Source of the DNA: Stutzerimonas stutzeri
GTDB taxonomy: Bacteria; Pseudomonadota; Gammaproteobacteria; Pseudomonadales; Pseudomonadaceae
Assembly (NCBI RefSeq): GCF_038561965.1
Contig: NZ_CP139348.1
Span: 2,046,001 to 2,110,000 of the forward strand
Direction: 5' to 3'
DNA: 64,000 bases
The translations under genes and the position numbers were made by a program. Every line of letters begins with the position of its first letter. Position 1 is the stretch's first letter. A model generated the notes under the pieces. It was not told the DNA's origin, did not search any database, and saw only the letters and a program-made list of their open reading frames with translations. Positions 42,432 to 50,960 of the stretch are shown here, one piece after another.

Positions 42432-42538
42432 TCAGTGCGCTAAATCCTTAGGGCGTAATGAATAAGGGCGACAAGCAGCCACCCGCGCTTAACGCTCATC
42501 AGCTCTTATCACTGGCCAGATGCACCGCGGCCACCGTG

Positions 42539-43702
42539 CTATCCGTCTTCCGGCCAGCAGGTGGGAAGCCCGAGCACCTCAGCGAGCGAAAAGCCGTCGT
42601 ACCTTTGCAACCGATCCCCGCTAACGATCGCGTGAGGCATCGCTTTCAGTGCTTCAGGGAGTGGATGCGTTGCCCATGGATTGAGATAGATCGTGTGGCG
42701 TCGTGAGGAGAGCGAGTATACGGTCAGGTCGTTGAAAATCCATGCGCCGCTAACACGCCTGGCTCGAGGGCCCGACGGGCCAATCCATGCTCCATTTGAA
42801 GCACGAGTAATTCTGGCTTCCTCCTCCGGATCTCTAGTATCCAGAACGTACTGCTCCTGCCCGTATAGCGCGTCCATTTCGTCAATTTTATCGAGATGGA
42901 ACGAGCCGAAATTCACTGCTACCAAGAGAGGCTTATCGAGGTCGCCATACTTTGCGCCCTTGTGCTTGATGGCATCCCGAATGGATGACCACTGATCAAT
43001 GAGCCCTGCGCCACCATCAAGCATGCCGATCAATGAACGCTTACCGCGGGCCTCAGGTTTAAGTGGATAGGCACGGAGGCGCACTTGCCATCCTTCATGT
43101 GCCCATTCGTGTTTGGGGGTTGATTCCAAGCCTCGGCTTTCAGCTTCAGCTCGAACCCTATCGGGGTCGAGTGAGTCCAGCCATTTCAATGTGGCGGCGA
43201 GCAGTTTATTACCGCTCGGTTGAGTATCGGGTGTGCCGTCGTACTCAACGAGGACCATGAAGTTAGGGTGGCTAGCCTTACCCAGGGCATCGAGCGTTGA
43301 ACCAATCATTGCTTCTGCTGCAGGAACAGACTCGTCCCTAATCGAAGCCAAAACAGCCTCGAGATAGAACTCTTCACCCGCGGGTGTTGTGACATGGAAA
43401 TCAGGGCGTGCCTTTGACCCACTCGGCAGCTCGGGGTGGGGGGACAACGTGTAACCCAGTCGAACCAAGAACGCATAGAGGGCGAGTTCGAACACTGCAG
43501 ACTTGAAGTGCGTGTCGTCGCCGCATTTGAGCCGAGCGACTAGCTCGGTTCGCTCCTCCTGTGGGTATTCCCCCACAAGGCTTTCTAAGTAATGGCGGAC
43601 TCGCTCCATTTCCGGTCTAGCGGATCGATCCAAGAAGGCGAAATTACTCTCGCGGTTCGCTTTGGGGCTTGCGTTGGCGCGTTGATAGTCAGTGAAGATC
43701 AT
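42539..43702 (-). CDS. Predicted PD-(D/E)XK-fold protein with altered lysine
   Basis: This 387-residue protein has, at about residues 65-120, a helix with Glu72 (AVFELALYAFL), then ARPDFHVTTPAGEEFYLEAV. This is the PD...ExK core with Asp101 and Glu115, but the lysine position is Val117. Either the lysine has moved, as in some restriction enzymes, or the protein is inactive. The second half holds WIGPSGPRARRVSGAWIFND and YSLSSRRHTIYLNPWATHPL. The ATG at 43702 is preferred to a TTG two codons upstream. No methylase gene lies beside it. Confidence 0.6.
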   Translation of the reverse strand: MIFTDYQRANASPKANRESNFAFLDRSARPEMERVRHYLESLVGEYPQEERTELVARLKCGDDTHFKSAVFELALYAFLVRLGYTLSPHPELPSGSKARPDFHVTTPAGEEFYLEAVLASIRDESVPAAEAMIGSTLDALGKASHPNFMVLVEYDGTPDTQPSGNKLLAATLKWLDSLDPDRVRAEAESRGLESTPKHEWAHEGWQVRLRAYPLKPEARGKRSLIGMLDGGAGLIDQWSSIRDAIKHKGAKYGDLDKPLLVAVNFGSFHLDKIDEMDALYGQEQYVLDTRDPEEEARITRASNGAWIGPSGPRARRVSGAWIFNDLTVYSLSSRRHTIYLNPWATHPLPEALKAMPHAIVSGDRLQRYDGFSLAEVLGLPTCWPEDG

Positions 43703-43927
43703 GTTCAAAACAGTAACATGGAGCTGCTTGGCTAAGCAGGTTGTGGCGGACGCCTCTGAAAAACCACCTATTTTCGAGCGGCATGCCGGCGACCTAGTCG
43801 ACGTGGTATGTGTGCCAGTTTGGCAGCTCTAGATGCGGAGCAGCGGGGCAAAACATAAGGCTGTTGCGCACATATTGATTTTTGCTAGTTTCAGAACTCC
43901 CACCCTAGGTGCTTTGGAGGTCGGCCT

Positions 43928-44365
43928 TTGAAATCCCGCAAGATTGTTCAGCTGCAGATGAACTCTGGCACACACGCTGCCTTGGTGGCGCTATGTGAAG
44001 ACGGGTCAGTCTGGCAACGCAGCCTGGACGCTACGGAGCAGCCTTGGCTGATGTTACCTGCTATCCCTGCGAACGCGCCGGCGGCGCCTAAGGCAACGAG
44101 TCCTTCGCCGGGCCCTAAACCTGCCAATACTGGGCAGAGGTGGGAAGCTGAACATGATGAATACTTAAAAGTCCTCTGGCATCAGGAAAAGAAGCTGTGC
44201 TCAGAGATAGGCGAGCTGATGCAGCGAACCGAGGGCGCAATCGCCGCACGTCTAGCTCATCTGGAAGTCTTTGCCGACCGTGAAGCAGCACGTGTAGCTG
44301 ACCAGGCGCGGAGAGATGCCAGATCAGCGCAGGGTAGAGGCAACTGGGACAAGCAGAACCTATAG
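43928..44365 (+). CDS. Hypothetical protein with Myb-like helical segment
   Basis: This 145-residue protein starts at a TTG nine bases after a strong GGAGG (43915-43919). The N-terminal part is beta-rich (MNSGTHAALVALCEDGSVWQ), followed by a proline-rich linker and then a tri-helical, tryptophan-containing segment (RWEAEHDEYLKVLWHQEKKL) with RTEGAIAARLAHL. The latter looks like a Myb/SANT-type DNA-binding fold. A similar linker-plus-helix plan occurs in small nucleic-acid-binding proteins of phages. Role unknown. Confidence 0.6.
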   Translation: MKSRKIVQLQMNSGTHAALVALCEDGSVWQRSLDATEQPWLMLPAIPANAPAAPKATSPSPGPKPANTGQRWEAEHDEYLKVLWHQEKKLCSEIGELMQRTEGAIAARLAHLEVFADREAARVADQARRDARSAQGRGNWDKQNL

Positions 44366-44513
44366 CCTAGGCCCCAAGGCGAGCCAAGACACCAGTCGAA
44401 GAGCCTTGTTCTGCCCAGTCCGCCTTTAGCAGGGGTGGTTATGGATCTACGATGCAGCTCGGATCGCTAGCCAGCCCTGCGCGAAGCACCAGCTATTTCA
44501 CAAGGACGTCGCT

Positions 44514-45608
44514 TTGAAACTGCCAGCTGTAAAAAAAGAAAAACTCGAACGTGCTCTGCAGGTGTTCGACCAAAAGCTTCGCCACACTCGCCAATGGCAA
44601 GGGTGGACCGAGCACCAAGCACACCGATACGCAATCAGCGCTAATGGCCAGCTGTACCCGGCCAAGAAGATCGTCTCGCTCGCGACAGGAACTCCAGTAA
44701 GGCTTTTCTCAGGTGGCCAGACGACCAACGGGTTCCTGAAACGCCACGGCTTCACGATTGTGGATTTGCCTCGCTCCTCTGAACCCGAGCTTTGCTTTGT
44801 GGTGGGGCAGGTATATGACCGCCAGACGGAAATACATGATTGGTTCGGTGGTAGCCGGCAAAGCGGTATTTCAGCCTCGGCAAAGGTGCCTGCGATCTTC
44901 ATTTTCACCGGTGAATCCGGTGAACAATTCGGGTACGCCGACACACGCGGGCCAGATGGTGTGCTCAGTTACACCGGTGAGGGACAGTCAAACGACATGA
45001 CGCTCACGAAAGGCAACCGCGCCATTCTCGAGCATGCCAAGACAGGTCGGGCTATCCATGTCTTTGAGGCCTTGGGCAAGGGTCAAGGGCAACGCTACAT
45101 CGGCGAGTATGCGTGCGCGAGTCATGAGTGGCGCGAAGGGCAGGACAAGCACGGAAACGTTCGGAAGGTAGTGGTGTTCAACCTCGTGCCTGTAGGGCTT
45201 GAGCTCGAGCGACCGGAACTCGTCGAGGACGACGATGAGAGCGATCCCAGTCTTTCGCTAGCGCAGTTGCGAGAGCGTGCCCTAGCGGCCGCGGCAAGCT
45301 CCGGTCCGGGCAGTAAAAGCGAGGCCTTAAGGACGAACTACCGGCGCAGCAAACGTATCTCCGATTACGTTCTAAAAAGAGCCGACGGTAAGTGCGAGAG
45401 CTGTAAGAAGCCGGCCCCATTCATTAAGAGAAACGGTTCGCCTTACCTTGAGCCACACCACGTGAACCGCCTCTCCGATGGCGGGCTGGATCACCCGCGT
45501 TACATAGGGGCGGTGTGTCCAGACTGTCATAGGGAAATACATCATGGTATTCAGGGGCACGTCAAAAACGACCGGCTAAAGGCTTACGTCGCTGCTCTCG
45601 AGCAATAG
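44514..45608 (+). CDS. ScoMcrA-like HNH endonuclease (type IV restriction candidate)
   Basis: This 364-residue protein begins at a TTG after AAGGACG. The N-terminal head (YAISANGQLYPAKKIVSLAT) and the following SRA-like domain (YDRQTEIHDWFGGSRQSGIS, then FGYADTRGPDGVLSYTGEGQ) resemble ScoMcrA-type modification readers. The C-terminal HNH nuclease reads CESCKK, LEPHHVNRLSDGGLDHP, and AVCPDCHREIHHG, with two CxxC pairs for zinc and the catalytic His. It should recognise modified DNA (5mC or phosphorothioate, depending on the reader) and cut it. No cognate methylase is nearby, which fits a modification-dependent enzyme. Confidence 0.85.
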   Translation: MKLPAVKKEKLERALQVFDQKLRHTRQWQGWTEHQAHRYAISANGQLYPAKKIVSLATGTPVRLFSGGQTTNGFLKRHGFTIVDLPRSSEPELCFVVGQVYDRQTEIHDWFGGSRQSGISASAKVPAIFIFTGESGEQFGYADTRGPDGVLSYTGEGQSNDMTLTKGNRAILEHAKTGRAIHVFEALGKGQGQRYIGEYACASHEWREGQDKHGNVRKVVVFNLVPVGLELERPELVEDDDESDPSLSLAQLRERALAAAASSGPGSKSEALRTNYRRSKRISDYVLKRADGKCESCKKPAPFIKRNGSPYLEPHHVNRLSDGGLDHPRYIGAVCPDCHREIHHGIQGHVKNDRLKAYVAALEQ

Positions 45609-45723
45609 CAGCCCGGCGCTTGATTGAAAGCACAAGGTCTGGCAATCAGTATGTGACTACTGGTTATCTGATTAGCGATTGCCGGGTTGTTCCGGCTGCG
45701 ACAGCGGTCAGCTAGGATTTAAC

Positions 45724-47691
45724 ATGGACACTGAGCACATCTTCTATCTGCCTATAGCCAGGACAACGTTGCATCAACTTCAAGATGCACAGCATCTTGA
45801 GTCCTTTCTTGCCTCGTCTAGTACAGCAGAGCAGATCGCTCTTATTTTCTTGCTACATCTGCCACGTATTGCCGCAGCCAACCCCAGCTCAACTGCGCTA
45901 GAAAGAGCTTTTGCACGTGCCCTTGAAAAAGCCTCCACGCGCAAATCCGGAGAGCCCAATTACGACCCGGCATCAGACATTAGAGGTTGCTTTTTGCCGG
46001 GCACGGTAACGGATCGGTTGAAAAGCCTTCCGCAGTACCGGATCAAACTGCTAACCGCTGGTGAGGTTCGCCAAGCCGACTACCTCAGTCGGCTTGATCG
46101 ACTATGGGATTTTTCGTTTTGGGTTCGTCAGCGCGAGCGCGAAAAGGTTCTTCAACACCCCGTTTCGCGCCCCGACGGTTCGATCAGCCTCCTCAGTCGT
46201 TCGCAAAGCGTGCTCTATAACGAAATGCGCAACAACATGGAGGAGTCGCTACACGTTCAAGCATATGCCGGCGCTGGCAAGACCTTTCTGATTTCATATC
46301 TATTCGAGCTACTCGACCCCGACAGGACGCTGTTGCTGTCGAACACGCCCGGACAAGTAAAAGCGTTGACGGAACGGATTACTCGGTTATGTGGTATCGA
46401 GCCCGATAAACTGCACGCGATGACCATAGGCGTGCTGGCGAGCCGGATCATCAACGGTAACCGCACCCGCGACAGCTGGATTATCACCGATCACCAGCGG
46501 ACGTATCAGCAATATGCTGTTTCGAGTAATCAGATCGCTCAGTGGCTACAACTGCCGCGTGTCGGCGGCCTTTCGCCTGCAACGGTGGCAACGATCTGCC
46601 AGCGTACCGTGAAATCTTATTGCGAGTCGTCTGCTCGCTCGTTCAATGCCAGCCATCTTCCAGCGATTGCTGTTCCGCTTACCCAGGCAGACGTCTGCAT
46701 TTTACTCGAGCTTAGCGAAACCCTCTGGAGAGAAATCGTTTCACCCTCAGAGCCATGGATTCGCCTCCCTATCCGCCATGTGCATCGCATCAAATTCCTG
46801 TCTCTGCGTCGGGATGTGATCCCGGAGCGCTTCACGCACGTCGTCGTGGACGAGTGCCACGAGCTAACGCCAGCGATGCTGACCATCCTAGATCGTAGCC
46901 CACAGGCAGTGATCACTTTAGGTGATGAGTTCCAGTCACTGTCTCGGCTCGCTGCTCGACGAGGTAACTTCATCCGTCCGCGAATAATCACAGAGTCGGT
47001 TCGCGCAGGGGCTCAGATGGGCCAAGTATTGAATCCACTGATCATTGCGCATCCCAGCACATTCAAGGACCCATTCGTAGGCAGGGCCGAGCACCGTACG
47101 GATGTAGTCCAATATGATGAGTTGGAGATTCCTAATGACCCGACCACCGTGCTTTGTGCCAACGAATGGGGAGTTCTGGACTGGGTTTTGCGCCTAATCG
47201 ACGCTGGCGCACGCTTTCGGGTGCCCGAGAAGCTCGCATTGGGGATCCACTTGTTAGTTAGCGACCTTTTCGAGCTCTATTCGCACGGCACTCCAGCTCG
47301 TCACCGAAATTTGCTTTCATTCCACAGCTGGGACCACTTGCAGGACTCGATCGGTGCCGTCCCAGGCCTTGCCCGCTTCACTCGACGAGTAGAGAGGGGA
47401 GGCTCTCTAACCGATTTTCTAAACGATCTGAGCCAGCATCAGCAAGAAAACGCACCTATCACGTTAATGCGCGCAGAGGATGCCAAGAACCAGGAATTTG
47501 ATCGCGTCGTGGTCTCCCCGGATTTTCTACGTATGCCCAAGCTGAATGATGTAAGCGGCCTTGGCACTCTTTGCGCGAGCCTTTACACCGCAGCATCACG
47601 TGCCAAACACAAACTGATCGTTCCAGGCCAGATTGATGGATGGACGATGGATGCACACAGAAAAGCCTATTCGACCCCAAATCGGAGCTGA
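45724..47691 (+). CDS. SF1 (UvrD/PcrA-like) helicase-related ATPase
   Basis: This 655-residue protein has a Walker A AYAGAGKTFLI (about residue 180), Walker B HVVVDECHELTPAM, motif III-like ITLGDEFQSLSRL and motif VI-like ASLYTAASRAKHKLIV. The order is that of superfamily 1 helicases, but the second RecA domain is short and some motifs are weak, so processivity is doubtful. The ATG at 45724 follows CTAGGATTTAAC. Directly after it lies a fragment of another helicase gene, and a HEAT-repeat protein follows. It is a plausible defence component. Confidence 0.8.
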   Translation: MDTEHIFYLPIARTTLHQLQDAQHLESFLASSSTAEQIALIFLLHLPRIAAANPSSTALERAFARALEKASTRKSGEPNYDPASDIRGCFLPGTVTDRLKSLPQYRIKLLTAGEVRQADYLSRLDRLWDFSFWVRQREREKVLQHPVSRPDGSISLLSRSQSVLYNEMRNNMEESLHVQAYAGAGKTFLISYLFELLDPDRTLLLSNTPGQVKALTERITRLCGIEPDKLHAMTIGVLASRIINGNRTRDSWIITDHQRTYQQYAVSSNQIAQWLQLPRVGGLSPATVATICQRTVKSYCESSARSFNASHLPAIAVPLTQADVCILLELSETLWREIVSPSEPWIRLPIRHVHRIKFLSLRRDVIPERFTHVVVDECHELTPAMLTILDRSPQAVITLGDEFQSLSRLAARRGNFIRPRIITESVRAGAQMGQVLNPLIIAHPSTFKDPFVGRAEHRTDVVQYDELEIPNDPTTVLCANEWGVLDWVLRLIDAGARFRVPEKLALGIHLLVSDLFELYSHGTPARHRNLLSFHSWDHLQDSIGAVPGLARFTRRVERGGSLTDFLNDLSQHQQENAPITLMRAEDAKNQEFDRVVVSPDFLRMPKLNDVSGLGTLCASLYTAASRAKHKLIVPGQIDGWTMDAHRKAYSTPNRS

Positions 47692-47699
47692 ACCCCCCT

Positions 47700-47840
47700 G
47701 TAGAAGCCTACTGTGCTTTCTTAGCCGGGCAGGGCGCAAGCTTCTTGCTTGGCCACAACGTCATCGACCATGACCCGCCAACTCTCAAAAAGCAGGCCCC
47801 GAAGCTGCCCCGCACACCGCTTGTTGATCGGTCTGTCATG
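47700..47840 (+). pseudogene. Fragment of a second exonuclease-RecQ-UvrD gene
   Basis: The stretch around 47730-47810 reads GQGASFLLGHNVIDHDPPTL then KKQAPKLP, nearly the same as residues 61-85 of the 1715-residue protein at 55381-60528 (GQGASFVLGYNVIDHDLPIL), and the DNA is similar too. Nothing before or after matches, so only an internal piece of the exonuclease domain survives. It marks an old deletion or recombination event involving a homologue of that gene. Confidence 0.8.
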
Positions 47841-48101
47841 GCGGATTCAAAACCGCGGGATTACGCACACTTCAGGCCATAAGCGGGCTGTTACTGTTAC
47901 AACAGTGGAACGGCTCGGTGGCACGTCCAGGCCTGCCGTGCGCTTGGAGCGACCTCAAGAGGCTTCGTCCAACTGTTGAACGATACAAATAATTGCTCAT
48001 ACACGCGTCCGAGATCTGAGAGTTGAACGAAATACGAGGCTGGCTCGATAGGAGCCGCTCAGTCGTGGGCAGACCGTCGACGTGTCGAAGCGCTCGAACT
48101 C

Positions 48102-49355
48102 GTGGCACAGGCTGGAAATGACGCTGCATGGGTTGGCCTGTCTCGCCACTGCAACGGTTTCGTGCGGGAAGTTGCGGTGAGGGAGTTGAACCGCACGCGT
48201 TCACCTGACGCGCTAGTCGCGTTGATCGACAGGCTCAACGATTGGGTGCCACAGGTCCGTGATCTCGCAGCCGCCGGACTCAAACAGTATCTGTCTCCTT
48301 CCCAGGCACCCGCGCTGCTAGCGGCGCTTGAGCCGCTCATCGCCCTTGAAGCACGGCAGAGGGTCGATCATGGCCCCACGCTCATGGCGGCGCGCACGGT
48401 ATTACAATCCCCGCTCGTTCGGGAGGAGGTTTATCGACACTTCCTGACACGACAGGGTAAAGCAGCGCGCTACCTGTTTGACCTATTGCTAGAGTGCGAC
48501 GCTGAGCCCGAGGCGCTACTTAGGTCTGCGCTAGCCCACCGGGAGCTCACCGTACGGCTAATGGCAGTGGTTGTCTGTAAGCAACTACCCGCTTACCAGG
48601 CGCGTTCGTTGCTAGCCGACGCCTTGTCGCGACCTGGCGCCAGCGTTCGGGTTTGCGTGCTGCGGGCATTGCTGCCTTTACTTGATGACCCGCGCGACGT
48701 ATTGCGCGACGCGTTGTTGGACGCATCCCGAGGTGTTAGGGGTTTTGCATGCTGGGCAGCTCCCCGCAGCGGCCTTGATGCCGCTGCTATTCTCGCAGAG
48801 CGACGTCAAGGCGACATGCCAGTGACGAAGAAAGGCTGGCTAGGCGTTCTTGGTCTCGCCGATGAGCTTGACGTCGAACTCGATATGCAATGGTTGGAGA
48901 ATGCACTGCGCTCCGGCTACCCAACCGTGCGCGAGTCCGCCGTGCTGCAGCTTCGCGACGATCATTTATCGCTCTTGTTTGAGATGCTAGAGGACCCTTC
49001 AGACAGGGTTTTTAGTGCCTCGGTCGCGCGGCTTGGTAAGCAACCTTGGTCGTCATTAAAAGAGCTGGACAGTAAATTGTCTCAACGCTGGCATGCGCTG
49101 CCGGCAGCCCGCCGCGAAGCGATTCTGCGGCTGCTGCCTGAGTGGCAACAGCTAGCATTCCTACTCGCTCGGCTGGGCGCGGAAACCGATTTCCAAGCAT
49201 TCTGGCTCCGTCAGCTGGCTCTTTGGTGCGATCGACAGTATTTGATGGTTGACCCGGTGACACCCAGAATCGAGCGCGAGGCAGCAGCAGAAAAGCTAAT
49301 GCAACTGGCCGCTCAAGGCCTTTTGAGCATCGAAAAGGTGCAGCGAATACTTTGA
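48102..49355 (+). CDS. HEAT-repeat protein
   Basis: This 417-residue protein consists of helical repeats of about 31-35 residues: VREVAVRELNRTRSPDALVA, LNDWVPQVRDLAAAGLKQYL, ELTVRLMAVVVCKQLPAYQA and SVRVCVLRALLPLLDDPRDV. These are PBS-lyase-type HEAT repeats used for protein binding. The only in-frame start is a GTG at 48102 with a weak ribosome binding site; repeat-like sequence (WADRRRVEALELV) continues in frame upstream to a stop at 48024 with no start, so the 5' end may be truncated. No enzymatic domain is present. Confidence 0.7.
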   Translation: MAQAGNDAAWVGLSRHCNGFVREVAVRELNRTRSPDALVALIDRLNDWVPQVRDLAAAGLKQYLSPSQAPALLAALEPLIALEARQRVDHGPTLMAARTVLQSPLVREEVYRHFLTRQGKAARYLFDLLLECDAEPEALLRSALAHRELTVRLMAVVVCKQLPAYQARSLLADALSRPGASVRVCVLRALLPLLDDPRDVLRDALLDASRGVRGFACWAAPRSGLDAAAILAERRQGDMPVTKKGWLGVLGLADELDVELDMQWLENALRSGYPTVRESAVLQLRDDHLSLLFEMLEDPSDRVFSASVARLGKQPWSSLKELDSKLSQRWHALPAARREAILRLLPEWQQLAFLLARLGAETDFQAFWLRQLALWCDRQYLMVDPVTPRIEREAAAEKLMQLAAQGLLSIEKVQRIL

Positions 49356-49586
49356 CTAGTTGTGTTGTCGCCAGAATGAATCTTGACCGCGCGGGTATGG
49401 CCCGCAGCTACCCGGCCGATAGCTGCGGCTCTGTCCCGGCCGCTTCCGGCCAAAAGCGGCCGACCATGTAGTGGACTCGCGGACGTTCATTTGAGGCTTG
49501 AAGGTATCTACAAACCGGGAGCTATTTATGCCGCAGCTGCTGGTGGCCACCCCCCTTTGGCAGCGGGCGGTTCATTCCTAGTAGGG
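49356..49586. other. Hairpin-rich interval
   Basis: Between the HEAT-repeat gene and the phage remnant there are short inverted repeats such as GGCCGCTTCCGGCCAAAAGCGGCC (49438-49461) and GCAGCTACCCGGCCGATAGCTGC nearby. Similar 'gctttt-ggccg' sequences are common intergenic elements in Pseudomonas. No gene is supported. Confidence 0.5.
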
Positions 49587-49993
49587 CTAGTGGCCTACCT
49601 GGTGGCTCAGCCGTTCAGCGTGCTCGACCCGACGGTTGATCTCCCACTCGCACACCTCGCACCACCGCAGTAGTCCTTTATCTCCAGCTCGTTTATCTCA
49701 CTCAGCTGCATCCGCGGCACTAGCAGCAGTGCCTCGTCCCAGTACTGCTGAACCGTCTCCACCGCCAACCACTTCCCGAAACACCTCGGTCACCGTTCGT
49801 GAGTCGGCAATATTCAGCTCAATATCCAACTCGCTCAGATCGCCCAGGGTTAGGCCGGTCATCTTGGCGGACAGTGCTGCTGGGCATCGGCAATGTCCTT
49901 GCGCTTGTGGTGGCGAATGGGCAGTTTGTCGATACGGTTGCCCGCACCGCCGGTGAAGGGAAACTTGAGGGGAGTGTGCAGGGTTTCAGCCAT
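49587..49993 (-). pseudogene. P2-type phage tail assembly gene (E/E' region), decayed
   Basis: The ATG at 49993 with CGGAG upstream opens MAETLHTPLKFPFTGGAGNR then IDKLP, typical of P2-like tail assembly protein E, but a shift after DIADAQQH leads to a TGA at 49861. The next frame gives AKMTGLTLGDLSELDI and SRTVTEVFREVV, and a third gives QYWDEALLLVPRMQLSEINE followed by RWCEVCEWEINRRVEHAERL ending at 49587. The pieces correspond to gpE and its E' extension. A programmed frameshift is normal in this gene in phage, but two breaks and lack of other tail genes show a remnant. Confidence 0.8.
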
Positions 49994-50098
49994 GTTCGTT
50001 GCTCCGGGTGATGGGTATCCGAAAGGAGCTCTGAGCATCGCACCTAGCCGGCCAACAGGCTTTTAATCTGGTTTAAAGAGATGCCATGGGAGGCAAGA

Positions 50099-50302
50099 GT
50101 GGAAGAAGAAGTGACGCTGGAGCATGAGGGGCAGATCTACTCGGCTAGCTATATCCAGCTGGGCGATGAGTTGACGGTCTATCTGCCGGATGGCTCCACA
50201 CGGCAAACAACGCTCAGAGGCCTGAACCCCGATCATGCTGCCGAAACCCATCTGCGCGGGTATCTGTCCGCCCTGAAGTGCAAGGCCCGAGGTGAGCCAT
50301 GA
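50099..50302 (+). CDS. Small hypothetical protein, first of a four-gene run
   Basis: The protein of 67 residues from GTG 50099 (after GGGAGG at 50088-50093) or 73 from ATG 50081 is beta-rich (VEEEVTLEHEGQIYSASYIQ then LGDELTVYLPDGS). No family is recognised; the composition suits a small SH3-like or OB-like barrel. Its stop overlaps the next gene's start (ATGA). It was probably brought in with the three genes that follow. Confidence 0.55.
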   Translation: MEEEVTLEHEGQIYSASYIQLGDELTVYLPDGSTRQTTLRGLNPDHAAETHLRGYLSALKCKARGEP

Positions 50303-50739
50303 CGGCCAGCAACATTGAACGGTTCGACGTTCTGACGGGGCGGGTACTGGCTGAGCTGTATCAGCATTTCCCGGTGGATTTGGATCTTGAGGCCTGGAGC
50401 TATCGCGACCTCTTCACCGGAGCCCCAATGGAGGATGGCTGGTTAGCGAAAGAGGATGGCGTTTTCTTTCAATCCACCGTGCTCTGGCTTGGCAGTGCCG
50501 GCTACATAGAGCATGGAAGCGCTGCCAACAATGGGGATGTTTACCGCTGTGTACTGACAGCCAAAGGTCTTGAAGTGCTGAAAGCTTTCCCTGCTAGCTT
50601 GCAGGCTGGGCCAACACTGGGCGACAAGCTGGTGGACGCATCCAAGGGCGGTGCTAAGGAGGTGTTACGCGGCGTTGCCAGCGAGGCGCTTTCCCTTGGG
50701 GCCAGGATGCTAACTGCTCAGCTCGGCTTGCCCGGCTAG
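50299..50739 (+). CDS. Hypothetical winged-helix-like protein
   Basis: This 146-residue protein has an N-terminal domain that looks like a winged helix (RVLAELYQHFPVDLDLEAWS, then VLWLGSAGYIEHGSA and VYRCVLTAKGLEVLKAF) and a C-terminal helical tail (GGAKEVLRGVASEALSLGAR). The same overall plan appears in the gene at 52008-52505 on the other strand (ALTANGLDFL then GLETMVTGLAKEGL), suggesting a shared family. It starts on the stop of the previous gene. Confidence 0.6.
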   Translation: MTASNIERFDVLTGRVLAELYQHFPVDLDLEAWSYRDLFTGAPMEDGWLAKEDGVFFQSTVLWLGSAGYIEHGSAANNGDVYRCVLTAKGLEVLKAFPASLQAGPTLGDKLVDASKGGAKEVLRGVASEALSLGARMLTAQLGLPG

Positions 50740-50748
50740 GGAGGGATA

Positions 50749-50919
50749 ATGGCGGACTGGGTGTGGGTATTGCCAACTAAGGCAGTGGTGGGTGGCACAG
50801 TAGCCGGGAGGAAGATTATCTACGTGACAGAGAAGAAGGAGATGCGTACAGAGGCTTTGTGCAGAAAAACTCTGCGGCAAATGTGGCCCGGTTACTATCA
50901 GTTAGTCCGTATCGAATAA
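50749..50919 (+). CDS. Small basic hypothetical protein (56 residues)
   Basis: An ATG at 50749 directly after AGGGAGGGATA opens a 56-residue frame (MADWVWVLPTKAVVGGTVAG then RKIIYVTEKKEMRTEAL) ending at 50919. The strong ribosome binding site and its place between two co-oriented genes support it, but no homologue is known to me. It lies in the leader of the zinc-ribbon/HEPN gene. Confidence 0.5.
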   Translation: MADWVWVLPTKAVVGGTVAGRKIIYVTEKKEMRTEALCRKTLRQMWPGYYQLVRIE

Positions 50920-50960
50920 GAAAGCCCCTCAATCGCGGTGCCTCTGCAGGGAGAATGGCA

